A stretch of DNA of 6,447 bases from Betaproteobacteria bacterium. Its GTDB lineage: Bacteria > Pseudomonadota > Gammaproteobacteria > Burkholderiales > Sulfuriferulaceae. Location: assembly GCA_003455595.1 (NCBI GenBank), contig DMQT01000243.1, positions 1-6,447 of the forward strand, written 5' to 3'. The translations under genes were made by a program, and so were the position numbers. Positions 1 through 5,613 of this stretch are shown here, piece by piece. The number at the start of each line of letters is the position of its first letter. The first letter of the stretch is position 1. Under the pieces are notes generated by a model. That model was not told the origin of the DNA. It saw nothing but the letters and a program-made list of their open reading frames with translations, and did not search any database.

Positions 1-47
1 CCGGCTACGCCGATCCAGAATGCCACCAGGAAACTTTGCATGTCCAT
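1..47 (-). CDS. 5' end of gene downstream of cydA, probably cydB (partial)
   Basis: Only the first 15 complete codons lie in the window, reading MDMQSFLVAFWIGVA and continuing off the left edge. The start is ATG at 47. An AAGGA ribosome binding site lies about 10 bases upstream, which favours this ATG over the second one at 41. The gene starts 38 bases after the cydA stop on the same strand, so the two are very likely co-transcribed. The short hydrophobic N-terminus is compatible with the first membrane helix of subunit II of cytochrome bd oxidase, and cydB is the usual next gene after cydA. That identification rests on position and hydrophobicity; no diagnostic CydB motif is inside the window. 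A small accessory membrane protein is the alternative. Confidence 0.5.
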   Translation of the reverse strand, partial: MDMQSFLVAFWIGVA

Positions 48-85
48 ACAGCGTTCGTCCTTGAATGATTACACCGTTAGCTCGT

Positions 86-1477
86 TCAGATGCGCCGATC
101 CTGCCAACCGTGCGGGGGAACTGCAGGCGGTTCCAGCGTCAGGTCCGGGCCTTTGCGCAGCCAGCGTCGCGCAAAAATAAAAAACGCTATCGCCAGCACG
201 ATATAGAGCACGGTGTATCCGGCCATGCTGAACATGACGCTGGACGCCGGGATCTGCGACGCGCCCTCGCTGGTGCGCAGCAAACCATAAACCAGCCACG
301 GCTGACGTCCGACCTCGCGCACGGTCCAGCCCAGTTCCACCGCGACATAGCCCAGCGGCACCGCCCACAGCCAGCCTTTGAGCAGCCATGCGCGTGATTG
401 CCAGGCCGCCTCCTGCCAGCCGTGGCGCCATGCGTGCCACAGGCTCACTGCCATCAATGCGAAGAAATACAAACCGATCGCCACCATCAAGCGGAAGCTG
501 TAAAACAACAGCGGCAATGCGGGCGGGCGATCCTGCGGCGCAATATCGAGCAGGCCTTTCACCTGGCCGTCCCAGGTGCTGGTTGCCAGCAGGCTCAACG
601 CATTAGGAATCTTGACTTCCCAGTCATTGGCGCCTTTTTCTGCGTCGGGCCAGGCGGCAACAGCCCACGCCGCGCCCTGGCCAACCGCATTGGTGTGCCA
701 GTGGCCTTCGATCGCCGCGCCCTTGGCTGGCTGGTAAACAAATACGGATTTACCCGAACCGTCACCCAGGTAAATTTGCAAAGGGGTAATCAGCACCGCC
801 GCCAGCACCGCCATCTTGAAGCTCTTCATGAAAAACGCCGGATTGCGGTTTTTCAGAACATACCAGGCCGACACACCGCCCACTACGAAACAACCGGTTT
901 CCAGCGAGGCCACCCACATGTGGCTCACCCCCCACACCATATCCGGATTGAACATGGCAGCCCAGAAATCGGTGACCACAAAGCGCCCGTTCACCACCGA
1001 GCCGCCCGCCGGCGTCTGCATCCAGGAATTCGCCATGACGATCCACAATGCCGACAAACTGGCGCCGACCGCCACCATCAGCGTGGCAAAAAAATGCACC
1101 GCACGCGGCACGCGCTGCCAGCCCAGCAGCATGATGCTGAGAAAACCCGCCTCCAGCATGAATGCCATGGCGCCTTCAAAACCCAGCACCGCACCGAAAA
1201 ACTCTCCGGCGAAGCGTGAAAATTCTGCCCAGTTGGTGCCGAATTCAAATTCCAGCGGCAGGCCGGTGACGACCCCCACACCGAAATTGAGCACAAACAA
1301 TTTTGCCCAGAAACGCGCATGGCGATAGTAGTCAACATCGCCGGTTTTGAGCCACAGCGCTTCGATCACCACCAGAAAAAACGATAACCCGATGGTGAGC
1401 ACCGGCCACACAATATGGAACAGCGCAGTCAAGGCAAACTGGGCACGAGACAGGTCGGTAACGAGCGTGGCTGACAT
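86..1477 (-). CDS. cydA: cytochrome bd-type quinol oxidase subunit I
   Basis: Subunit I of a cytochrome bd oxidase, an inner-membrane enzyme that oxidises quinol and reduces oxygen to water, typically at low oxygen or under respiratory inhibition. Numbering from ATG 1477 gives 463 residues. Matches to E. coli CydA are His21 (H19), Glu101 and Glu109 (E99, E107), His186, Lys252 and Glu257 in QPAKGAAIE (K252, E257), Met331 in FRLM (M393), and Glu388/Arg391 in GWTVREVGRQPW (E445, R448). All haem and quinol residues are therefore present. The protein is shorter than E. coli CydA (522), as expected for the short Q-loop, CIO-like branch. The start at 1477 is chosen because family homology begins there. 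An in-frame ATG at 1561 has a better ribosome binding site (GGAAG), but the extra 28 codons include rare AGG, ATA and CTA codons and no family sequence. The likely partner begins 38 bases downstream. Confidence 0.96.
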   Translation of the reverse strand: MSATLVTDLSRAQFALTALFHIVWPVLTIGLSFFLVVIEALWLKTGDVDYYRHARFWAKLFVLNFGVGVVTGLPLEFEFGTNWAEFSRFAGEFFGAVLGFEGAMAFMLEAGFLSIMLLGWQRVPRAVHFFATLMVAVGASLSALWIVMANSWMQTPAGGSVVNGRFVVTDFWAAMFNPDMVWGVSHMWVASLETGCFVVGGVSAWYVLKNRNPAFFMKSFKMAVLAAVLITPLQIYLGDGSGKSVFVYQPAKGAAIEGHWHTNAVGQGAAWAVAAWPDAEKGANDWEVKIPNALSLLATSTWDGQVKGLLDIAPQDRPPALPLLFYSFRLMVAIGLYFFALMAVSLWHAWRHGWQEAAWQSRAWLLKGWLWAVPLGYVAVELGWTVREVGRQPWLVYGLLRTSEGASQIPASSVMFSMAGYTVLYIVLAIAFFIFARRWLRKGPDLTLEPPAVPPHGWQDRRI

Positions 1478-1490
1478 GAAGGGATTGATT

Positions 1491-1524
1491 AGCCAAATTA
1501 GAAGATGCTTTATGGTAAGCCAAA
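1491..1524 (-). promoter_or_regulatory. possible cydA promoter with a direct repeat
   Basis: In the 110-base gap between cydA and the divergent small gene, the minus strand has TTGGCT (1523-1518), 17 bases, then TAATTT (1500-1495), a weak sigma-70-like pair ending about 17 bases before the chosen cydA ATG. The 7-base word AGCCAAA occurs twice on the plus strand, at 1491-1497 and 1518-1524, overlapping both elements, so it could be a regulator site. Matches to consensus are modest and this is inferred from sequence alone. It would only make sense if cydA starts at 1477 rather than 1561. Confidence 0.2.
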
Positions 1525-1587
1525 GACCGAGCCTATCCGAATTTTTGTATGTAAGGCGCATTCATCACTTCCGGAAAGGAACGCGAT

Positions 1588-1794
1588 ATGACCGAGCAGC
1601 AAACCAAACCCAAGAAACCTTCCATGGTTCAGCAATCCATTGAAGCCGCACGCAACGCACCTGCGTTTACACCCGAGGTGCAAGCTACGCTCAACGCGCT
1701 GGTCATCGCCCATGCCAGCGCCGATGAACAGGATAACGCGCGCGCTATCCTGCAACGTGCGCATGCGCTGGAAACCGAACGCCTGGCTGCCTGA
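1588..1794 (+). CDS. small hypothetical protein, 68 residues
   Basis: I do not recognise the family. The ATG at 1588 has a strong ribosome binding site, AAAGGA at 1575-1580, with 7 bases of spacing, which is the main reason to believe the gene. The product starts with a lysine- and glutamine-rich stretch (residues 4 to 12). The rest is alanine-rich, probably helical, and acidic overall, with no membrane segment, signal peptide, cysteine or obvious DNA-binding motif. Codon use is GC-rich and like the neighbours. The gene diverges from cydA across a short gap, so the two could share control, but nothing in the protein points to respiration. No clear terminator follows it. Confidence 0.7.
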   Translation: MTEQQTKPKKPSMVQQSIEAARNAPAFTPEVQATLNALVIAHASADEQDNARAILQRAHALETERLAA

Positions 1795-2200
1795 TTGGCA
1801 CCCGTTCCGGCCTGAGCGATATTTTTGTGTGGTGTTGAGTTGGCATGAACATCGCGAGGGCTGCTAAGTGCCAAAACCGGACGGTTGGCCAAGACTCGGC
1901 GGCAACACTACGCCCTCAGTTCACAATATCATTACATACCCTGATAGCCAGCCAGGAGGCGTCGGCCATGAATCAAGCGTTGTGCGGCTCGTTACGCCAA
2001 GATTCGATGCGCCACAGGCAAACGCGACAACATGCCTGAATCCTCTTGTAGCCGATTTTAGATGGAAGGAATGCCTGCCATACTGCCACATAGCGGAAAT
2101 TGACACGGTCTTCGACGCGCCGTTCGCCGCCAACGTGAGGCGGGTTACACAAGCGCGTAAATTCGGATTTATGGCCTTCGTGGAGTGCTTTCCAGCCAGT
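1795..2200 (+). other. 406-base stretch without a supported gene; small inverted repeats
   Basis: No convincing gene is seen on either strand. The downstream phosphatase frame stays open back to a GTG at 1868, but the extra 111 codons have no hydrophobic or family-like sequence and a more random codon pattern. A minus-strand open frame of 95 codons also crosses the region without a ribosome binding site or recognised motif. Inverted repeats are GAGGGC (1856-1861) with GCCCTC (1912-1917) enclosing a CCAA-AA-CC-GGAC-GG-TTGG hairpin near 1872-1889, an imperfect arm pair GAATC-AA-GCGT/ACGC-CAA-GATTC at 1970-2005, and CCGCC/GGCGG at 2127-2143. A TTGACA at 2100-2105 has no matching -10 box. The stretch may hold the leader and promoter of the lipid genes, or a decayed sequence. 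Confidence 0.5.
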
Positions 2201-4249
2201 ATGGACATTACCAGCTTTAATGCTTTAATCGCCTGGATTGCCCGACACCCCGAGTGGGCCTATGCGACCGTTTTTTTCGCCGCGTTCACCGAATCTCTCG
2301 CGGTCGTGGGGCTGTTCGTCCCCGGCGCGCTCATTATGTTCGGCGCAGGCGCCATCGTAGCGGTCGGTTCGCTAGACCTATGGACCACATTGGCGTGCGC
2401 GGCCGCAGGCGCGATTGCCGGAGACGCCAGCAGCTACTGGCTGGGACGTCACTACCGTGCCGAATTGCATAATCTCTGGCCTTTCAGCCGCTATCCGAAA
2501 CTGCTGGCAAAGGGCACGACGTTTTTTCATCGGCACGGCAGCATGAGTATCTTCCTGGGGCGCTTCGTCGGACCGGTACGCCCCGTGATTCCGGCGGTGG
2601 CTGGCATGCTCGGCATGCCTCCGGCACGCTTCTATGCGGCCAACATCCTGTCAGCGCTCGGCTGGGCGCCGACCTATATCCTGCCCGGTGTCGTCTTCGG
2701 CGCCTCGCTGGGTTTGGCGGGCGCGGTGGCAACGCGCCTCGCTTTGATCTTCGTGCTGCTATTGATCCTGATCTGGAGCGGTGTCTGGATTGTCAGCCGC
2801 AGCGTGATCTGGCTGCAACCGCGCGCCGAACAAGGGTTAGCGCAACTTCAGACCTGGGCGGGTAGCGCGCTGCCAGTGAGAGCCTGGTCATTGCGTGGCA
2901 TGATCGCAGCGCTGCTTGATCCGACACGCACAGAATCCCGCGCCTTGCTGGTGTTCGCGGCGGTATTGATCGCCGCTGCGTGGGTATTTTTCGGGATTAT
3001 CGAGGATGTGCTGACCGGCGATCCACTGGTGGTGGTCGACAAGACGGTCTATCACCTGCTGCAAGGGCTGCGCACGCCCTTTGGCGACAGCGTCATGATC
3101 GCGCTCACTCAATTGGGCGATGCCGCGGTGACGCTTCCGGTCATCGCGGCAGTGCTGCTATGGCTGGTGTGGAAACGCGCCTGGCGGCCGGCTGCCTACT
3201 GGCTCGCCGCAGCGAGTTTCGGCGCAGTGCTCACGGTAATTTTTAAAGCGAGATTCGGTCTGCCGCGCCCGCTGCCCATGTACGACGGCAGCATCGCGTT
3301 CGGTTTCCCCAGCGGCCATGCGGCCATGAGCATCGTCATCTTCGGCTTTCTGGCGGTGCTCGCCGCGCGCGAACTGTCCTTGCGCGGGCAACTCGCGGTA
3401 TTCAGCGTCATGGCCTTGCTCGCCGGCCTGATCGCTTTCTCGCGCATCTATCTGGGCGCGCACTGGCTGTCCGACGTGCTGGGTGGTTTAAGTTTCGGCG
3501 TGGCGTGGGTGGCGCTGCTGGGCATCGCCTACTTGCGCCGCCCGGCGCCTGCGCTAGCGGCGCGCGGCCTGCTGACTGTGGCGGCCAGCGCGCTCATCGT
3601 GGGTGCCGTCATTCATGCCGCTAACCAGCGCAGCGCCGACACCGCGCGTTACGCGGTTCAGCGGCCATCCACAGTGATGGCGCAGCAGGACTGGTGGCGC
3701 CAGGGCTGGCAAACCCTGCCCGCCTGGCGCATCGATATCGAGGGCGAGTATGAGCAGCCGCTTACCGTTCAGTGGGTAGGGTCGCTCAACTTCCTGCGCG
3801 CCTGGCTGGCGGCGCAAGGGTGGCGCGAAGCATTGCCGGTGTCCAGTAAGCGCCTGTTGCTTTGGCTCGACACCCACCGCACTGCCATGCAATTGCCGCT
3901 GCTGCCGCATGTGCATGATGGTCGTTATGAAACGCTGGCTATGATCTACCCGCTCAAGGGCATGCCGGACCAGCGCTTGGTGTTGCGCTTGTGGTCATCA
4001 GAAACAATGTTGCAGATCCCGCGCACACCAATATGGATCGGCACAGTGACACAGGAAAGAATACATCGCCCGCTGGCCTGGTTTAACCTGCCGCAGGATG
4101 GTCAGGATTTCAATGCACCACGCCAAGTTTTGTTCGCGAGTCTTTCAGGTTTGCCGACACGTTTTGTCAGGCGTGACGGCGTGCCTCAATCGGCCAGCGA
4201 CGAGATCGTCTGGGATAAAAACGTGCTGCTGATCTATCAGCCGGAGTGA
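2201..4249 (+). CDS. DedA / PAP2 phosphatase / LssY C-terminal fusion membrane protein
   Basis: A predicted polytopic inner-membrane protein of 682 residues with three regions. Residues 1 to about 200 are DedA/SNARE-associated-like, with ESLAVVGLFVPG (31-42), GDASSYWLGR (74-83) and GRFVGPVRPVIPAVAGM (120-136); DedA proteins are linked to lipid-carrier flipping. Residues about 260 to 450 are a PAP2 phosphatase with all three signature motifs: K349xxxxxxR356P, PSGH (370-373, His373), and S414R415...H421xxxD425, so it should be catalytically competent. Likely substrates are phosphatidic acid or polyprenyl diphosphate; the sequence does not say which. Residues about 495 to 682 resemble the LssY C-terminal domain, of unknown role, named after Legionella LssY. 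The start is uncertain: ATG 2201 fits DedA N-termini, but its GGAG (2182-2185) is 15 bases away. ATG 2171 and GTG 1868 are alternatives. A lipid kinase gene follows 5 bases after the stop. Confidence 0.92.
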   Translation: MDITSFNALIAWIARHPEWAYATVFFAAFTESLAVVGLFVPGALIMFGAGAIVAVGSLDLWTTLACAAAGAIAGDASSYWLGRHYRAELHNLWPFSRYPKLLAKGTTFFHRHGSMSIFLGRFVGPVRPVIPAVAGMLGMPPARFYAANILSALGWAPTYILPGVVFGASLGLAGAVATRLALIFVLLLILIWSGVWIVSRSVIWLQPRAEQGLAQLQTWAGSALPVRAWSLRGMIAALLDPTRTESRALLVFAAVLIAAAWVFFGIIEDVLTGDPLVVVDKTVYHLLQGLRTPFGDSVMIALTQLGDAAVTLPVIAAVLLWLVWKRAWRPAAYWLAAASFGAVLTVIFKARFGLPRPLPMYDGSIAFGFPSGHAAMSIVIFGFLAVLAARELSLRGQLAVFSVMALLAGLIAFSRIYLGAHWLSDVLGGLSFGVAWVALLGIAYLRRPAPALAARGLLTVAASALIVGAVIHAANQRSADTARYAVQRPSTVMAQQDWWRQGWQTLPAWRIDIEGEYEQPLTVQWVGSLNFLRAWLAAQGWREALPVSSKRLLLWLDTHRTAMQLPLLPHVHDGRYETLAMIYPLKGMPDQRLVLRLWSSETMLQIPRTPIWIGTVTQERIHRPLAWFNLPQDGQDFNAPRQVLFASLSGLPTRFVRRDGVPQSASDEIVWDKNVLLIYQPE

Positions 4250-4257
4250 ATGATATG
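4243..4257 (+). promoter_or_regulatory. ribosome binding site that decides the dgkA start
   Basis: GGAG at 4243-4246 lies inside the final codons of the phosphatase gene and sits 8 bases before ATG 4255. This favours ATG 4255 over the in-frame GTG at 4246, which would overlap the GGAG itself and the upstream TGA. The arrangement implies that ribosomes finishing the phosphatase can reinitiate on the kinase, so the two proteins are probably made in linked amounts. Confidence 0.65.
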
Positions 4258-4617
4258 AAGAACAAAGGAATGCGGCACCGGCTCGGCTTCGCTTGGGCAG
4301 GCATTACTGCAGCGTGGCGAAACGAGCGCAGTTTCCGCACCCAGGTCGGCTTCGCCATCGCCCTGCCGGTCGCGCTCCTGCTGTTGCAGGTATCTGCCGT
4401 ATGGTGGGCGATATGCTTGACTATTGCCTTGCTGGTGCTGGCTGCAGAACTATTCAACACAGCCCTGGAGTCGCTCATCGACCATCTGCATCCCGAGATG
4501 CATCCCGCAATCAAAATCGCCAAAAACTGCGCGGCAGGCGCAGTTCTGTTGCTAAGCGGTGGAGCTGTCATTGTGGGCATCATTGTGGTGCTGGTCGCGC
4601 TGGGTGTGTTGTCTTGA
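4255..4617 (+). CDS. dgkA: DgkA-family diacylglycerol (or undecaprenol) kinase homologue
   Basis: A 120-residue integral membrane lipid kinase of the small prokaryotic DgkA family, about E. coli size (122 residues). DgkA uses MgATP to phosphorylate diacylglycerol to phosphatidic acid; Gram-positive relatives phosphorylate undecaprenol. Visible landmarks are the amphipathic N-terminus with N23E24xxF27R28 (E. coli N27 E28, F31 R32), three hydrophobic segments (about 33-50, 51-66, 93-116), and the core E65LFNTALE72 with E65, N68 and E72 matching E69, N72 and E76. The final motif is AKNCAAGAV: Lys90 matches K94, but Asn91 stands where the family almost always has Asp (D95). D95 belongs to the ATP-site residue set, so activity may be reduced or altered. 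It follows the PAP2 gene by 5 bases. Kinase and phosphatase could form an opposing pair on one lipid pool, or recycle a lipid carrier. Confidence 0.92.
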   Translation: MKNKGMRHRLGFAWAGITAAWRNERSFRTQVGFAIALPVALLLLQVSAVWWAICLTIALLVLAAELFNTALESLIDHLHPEMHPAIKIAKNCAAGAVLLLSGGAVIVGIIVVLVALGVLS

Positions 4618-4656
4618 TAAAAGTCAGGTAGTGGCAATCCTGTTTCATTGCCTGCG

Positions 4657-4710
4657 CCTCATAGGGCAGCATCTCGGTATGAGGGTGAACGACCGTTGGG
4701 GGTCGTATTT
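4657..4710 (+). terminator. possible hairpin pair ending the lipid-gene transcript
   Basis: Two consecutive dyads lie about 40 bases after the dgkA stop. The first is CCTCATA (4657-4663) with TATGAGG (4678-4684), loop 14. The second is ACGACC (4689-4694) with GGTCGT (4701-4706), loop 6, followed by ATTT. The second is placed like an intrinsic terminator but has a short stem and only three Ts, so it would be weak at best. It may instead be a 3'-end stabilising structure. Confidence 0.25.
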
Positions 4711-4760
4711 ACCGTTTATCAATGACGCCTTCCGGCCTTGAGCCGCCTTTAAGGCATGGG

Positions 4761-4800
4761 TATCACACGCCATGCTGCCGACACAATGGGCGGTGTCATA
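4761..4800. repeat. imperfect inverted repeat
   Basis: TATCACACGCC (4761-4771) pairs with GGCGGTGTCATA (4789-4800) with one mismatch and one bulge across a 17-base spacer. It could be a hairpin in the leader of the GGDEF transcript or a two-half regulator site. A competing GCATGG/CCATGC dyad (4754-4759, 4770-4775) overlaps the left arm, so two exclusive folds are possible. No known family is recognised. Confidence 0.3.
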
Positions 4801-4876
4801 CGCATGCGGAATCACCCGTTTCATTGCGCATCAATCAATTACGATGGCATGATGCGCGTTGCAATTTTATAAAAAT

Positions 4877-4894
4877 CCGGATGCAGGCATCCGG
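4877..4894. repeat. perfect 8-base-arm palindrome upstream of the GGDEF gene
   Basis: CCGGATGC (4877-4884) and GCATCCGG (4887-4894) are exact reverse complements with two bases between them. The element lies 31 bases before the GGDEF start and just after the TATAAA at 4868-4873. As DNA it could be an operator for a dimeric regulator; as RNA it would form a stable 7-bp stem with a 4-base loop just ahead of the ribosome binding site. Function is inferred from position only. Confidence 0.45.
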
Positions 4895-4925
4895 CCATCA
4901 ACCGTTTTGCAATAACGGAACGCCA

Positions 4926-5555
4926 ATGACAACAGAACAGGATACTTGCCCCAATTGCAGTCGCTTGCGCCAGCAGCTGTCTGAAAAAGACCAGGCGCTG
5001 CAGGATTTACGCAGCCAGATCGAAGAACTGTCCCGACATGATCCGCTCACCGGCGTGCTCAACCGGCGCAGTCTCATCGAAATGCTCGAGGCAGAGCTGC
5101 AGCGCGCGCTTCGAACCGGCCATCCATTCTGTTTCGCGATCATGGATCTCGACCGCTTCAAGGAGGCGAATGAGCAATACGGCCGGCCGGTTGGGGATGT
5201 CGTGCTGAAGACCGTGGCCGATACGGCGGTGAAACTGCTCCGGACGGTGGACCGTTTTGGCCGTCTCGACGGCGGCGAATTCGGGATTGTGTTGCCCGCC
5301 ACCTGGCTGGACCAGGGCATGATTGCCATGGGTCGGCTGAGCAAAGCGGTGGCTGGGTGCGACTGGGCAGGCATCGCTGCGGGCCTGACGGTGACCTTTT
5401 CCGCCGGGATTACCACCAATGCACCCAAGGACACTTCCGAGCTGATCGTCAAGCGTGCCGAAAAGGCGCTCTCTGAAGCGAAACAGGCAGGCAGAAACCG
5501 CACCGTGCAGATCGAAGAAGCGCTGCCGGATTTTCCGCCGATGGATTTGGAGTAA
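4926..5555 (+). CDS. short GGDEF-domain protein with degenerate active site, likely c-di-GMP reader
   Basis: A cytoplasmic 209-residue protein with one GGDEF domain. The ATG at 4926 has GGA (4917-4919) 6 bases upstream. The N-terminus carries C8-P-N-C11, then a probable coiled coil (about 13-36), then the domain start D39PLTGVLNRR. The first metal-ligand region is present (MDLDRFKEAN, 73-82), though the usual ND is NE and the usual GHxxGD is GRPVGD (86-91). The signature is changed: where active enzymes have GG(D/E)EF this has D115-G-G-E-F119, so the first Gly is Asp and the metal-binding third residue is Gly117. The inhibitory-site RxxD is intact as R106TVD109, five residues before the signature. 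By family knowledge this suggests no diguanylate cyclase activity but retained c-di-GMP binding. There are no membrane segments and no EAL domain. It is convergent with cydB. Confidence 0.88.
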   Translation: MTTEQDTCPNCSRLRQQLSEKDQALQDLRSQIEELSRHDPLTGVLNRRSLIEMLEAELQRALRTGHPFCFAIMDLDRFKEANEQYGRPVGDVVLKTVADTAVKLLRTVDRFGRLDGGEFGIVLPATWLDQGMIAMGRLSKAVAGCDWAGIAAGLTVTFSAGITTNAPKDTSELIVKRAEKALSEAKQAGRNRTVQIEEALPDFPPMDLE

Positions 5556-5556
5556 C

Positions 5557-5573
5557 GCACAGCACGACTGTGC
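5557..5573. terminator. hairpin between convergent GGDEF and cydB genes
   Basis: GCACAG (5557-5562) and CTGTGC (5568-5573) form a 6-bp stem with a 5-base loop starting two bases after the GGDEF stop and 41 bases beyond the cydB stop. Its place in a 58-base convergent gap suggests a shared transcript end, but there is no T-run on either side, so a classical intrinsic terminator is not shown. Confidence 0.3.
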
Positions 5574-5613
5574 CAGCCAGCGCAGACCCGGCGCCTCTCC
5601 CAGAACGACGCAC

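Larger units (their letters stand above)
4618..4925 (+). other. 308-base intergenic stretch between dgkA and the GGDEF gene
   Basis: No gene is supported. The GGDEF frame is open back to an ATG at 4722, but the extra 68 codons look random and have no family match. The stretch holds several dyads, listed separately where clearest, and an A/T-rich TATAAA at 4868-4873 that could be a -10 element. Its best-spaced -35 candidate, TGGCAT at 4845-4850, is weak. The likely contents are the dgkA transcript end and the GGDEF promoter and leader. Confidence 0.5.

Noticed and set aside
398..1219. Long plus-strand open frame opposite cydA
   Set aside because: It is antisense to a complete CydA with all active-site residues; its histidine- and arginine-rich product is typical of a GC-rich shadow frame.
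1478..1500. FNR/ANR-like site (TTTGGCTAATCAA on the minus strand) before cydA
   Set aside because: Only the ATCAA half matches; the other half and the spacing do not fit TTGAT-N4-ATCAA.
2100..2128. Perfect -35 box TTGACA before the phosphatase gene
   Set aside because: At 17 bases downstream the sequence is TTCGCC, with no -10 likeness.
1921..2208. Minus-strand 95-codon frame
   Set aside because: It has mixed codon use, no ribosome binding site and no recognised motif; kept only as a note in the intergenic finding.
4167..4637. Minus-strand open frame opposite dgkA
   Set aside because: The dgkA frame carries conserved family motifs; the antisense product is threonine/serine-rich with no recognisable domain.
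4845..4866. Sigma-54-like TGGCA...TTGCA pair ahead of the GGDEF gene
   Set aside because: The GG and GC dinucleotides are three bases further apart than the strict sigma-54 spacing allows.
4722..4925. N-terminal extension of the GGDEF protein to the upstream ATG at 4722
   Set aside because: The added residues look random, no suitable ribosome binding site is seen, and ATG 4926 has one at good spacing.
5556..5613. Search for a cydX-like small subunit gene after cydB
   Set aside because: The 58-base convergent gap is too short and has no start codon with a hydrophobic frame.
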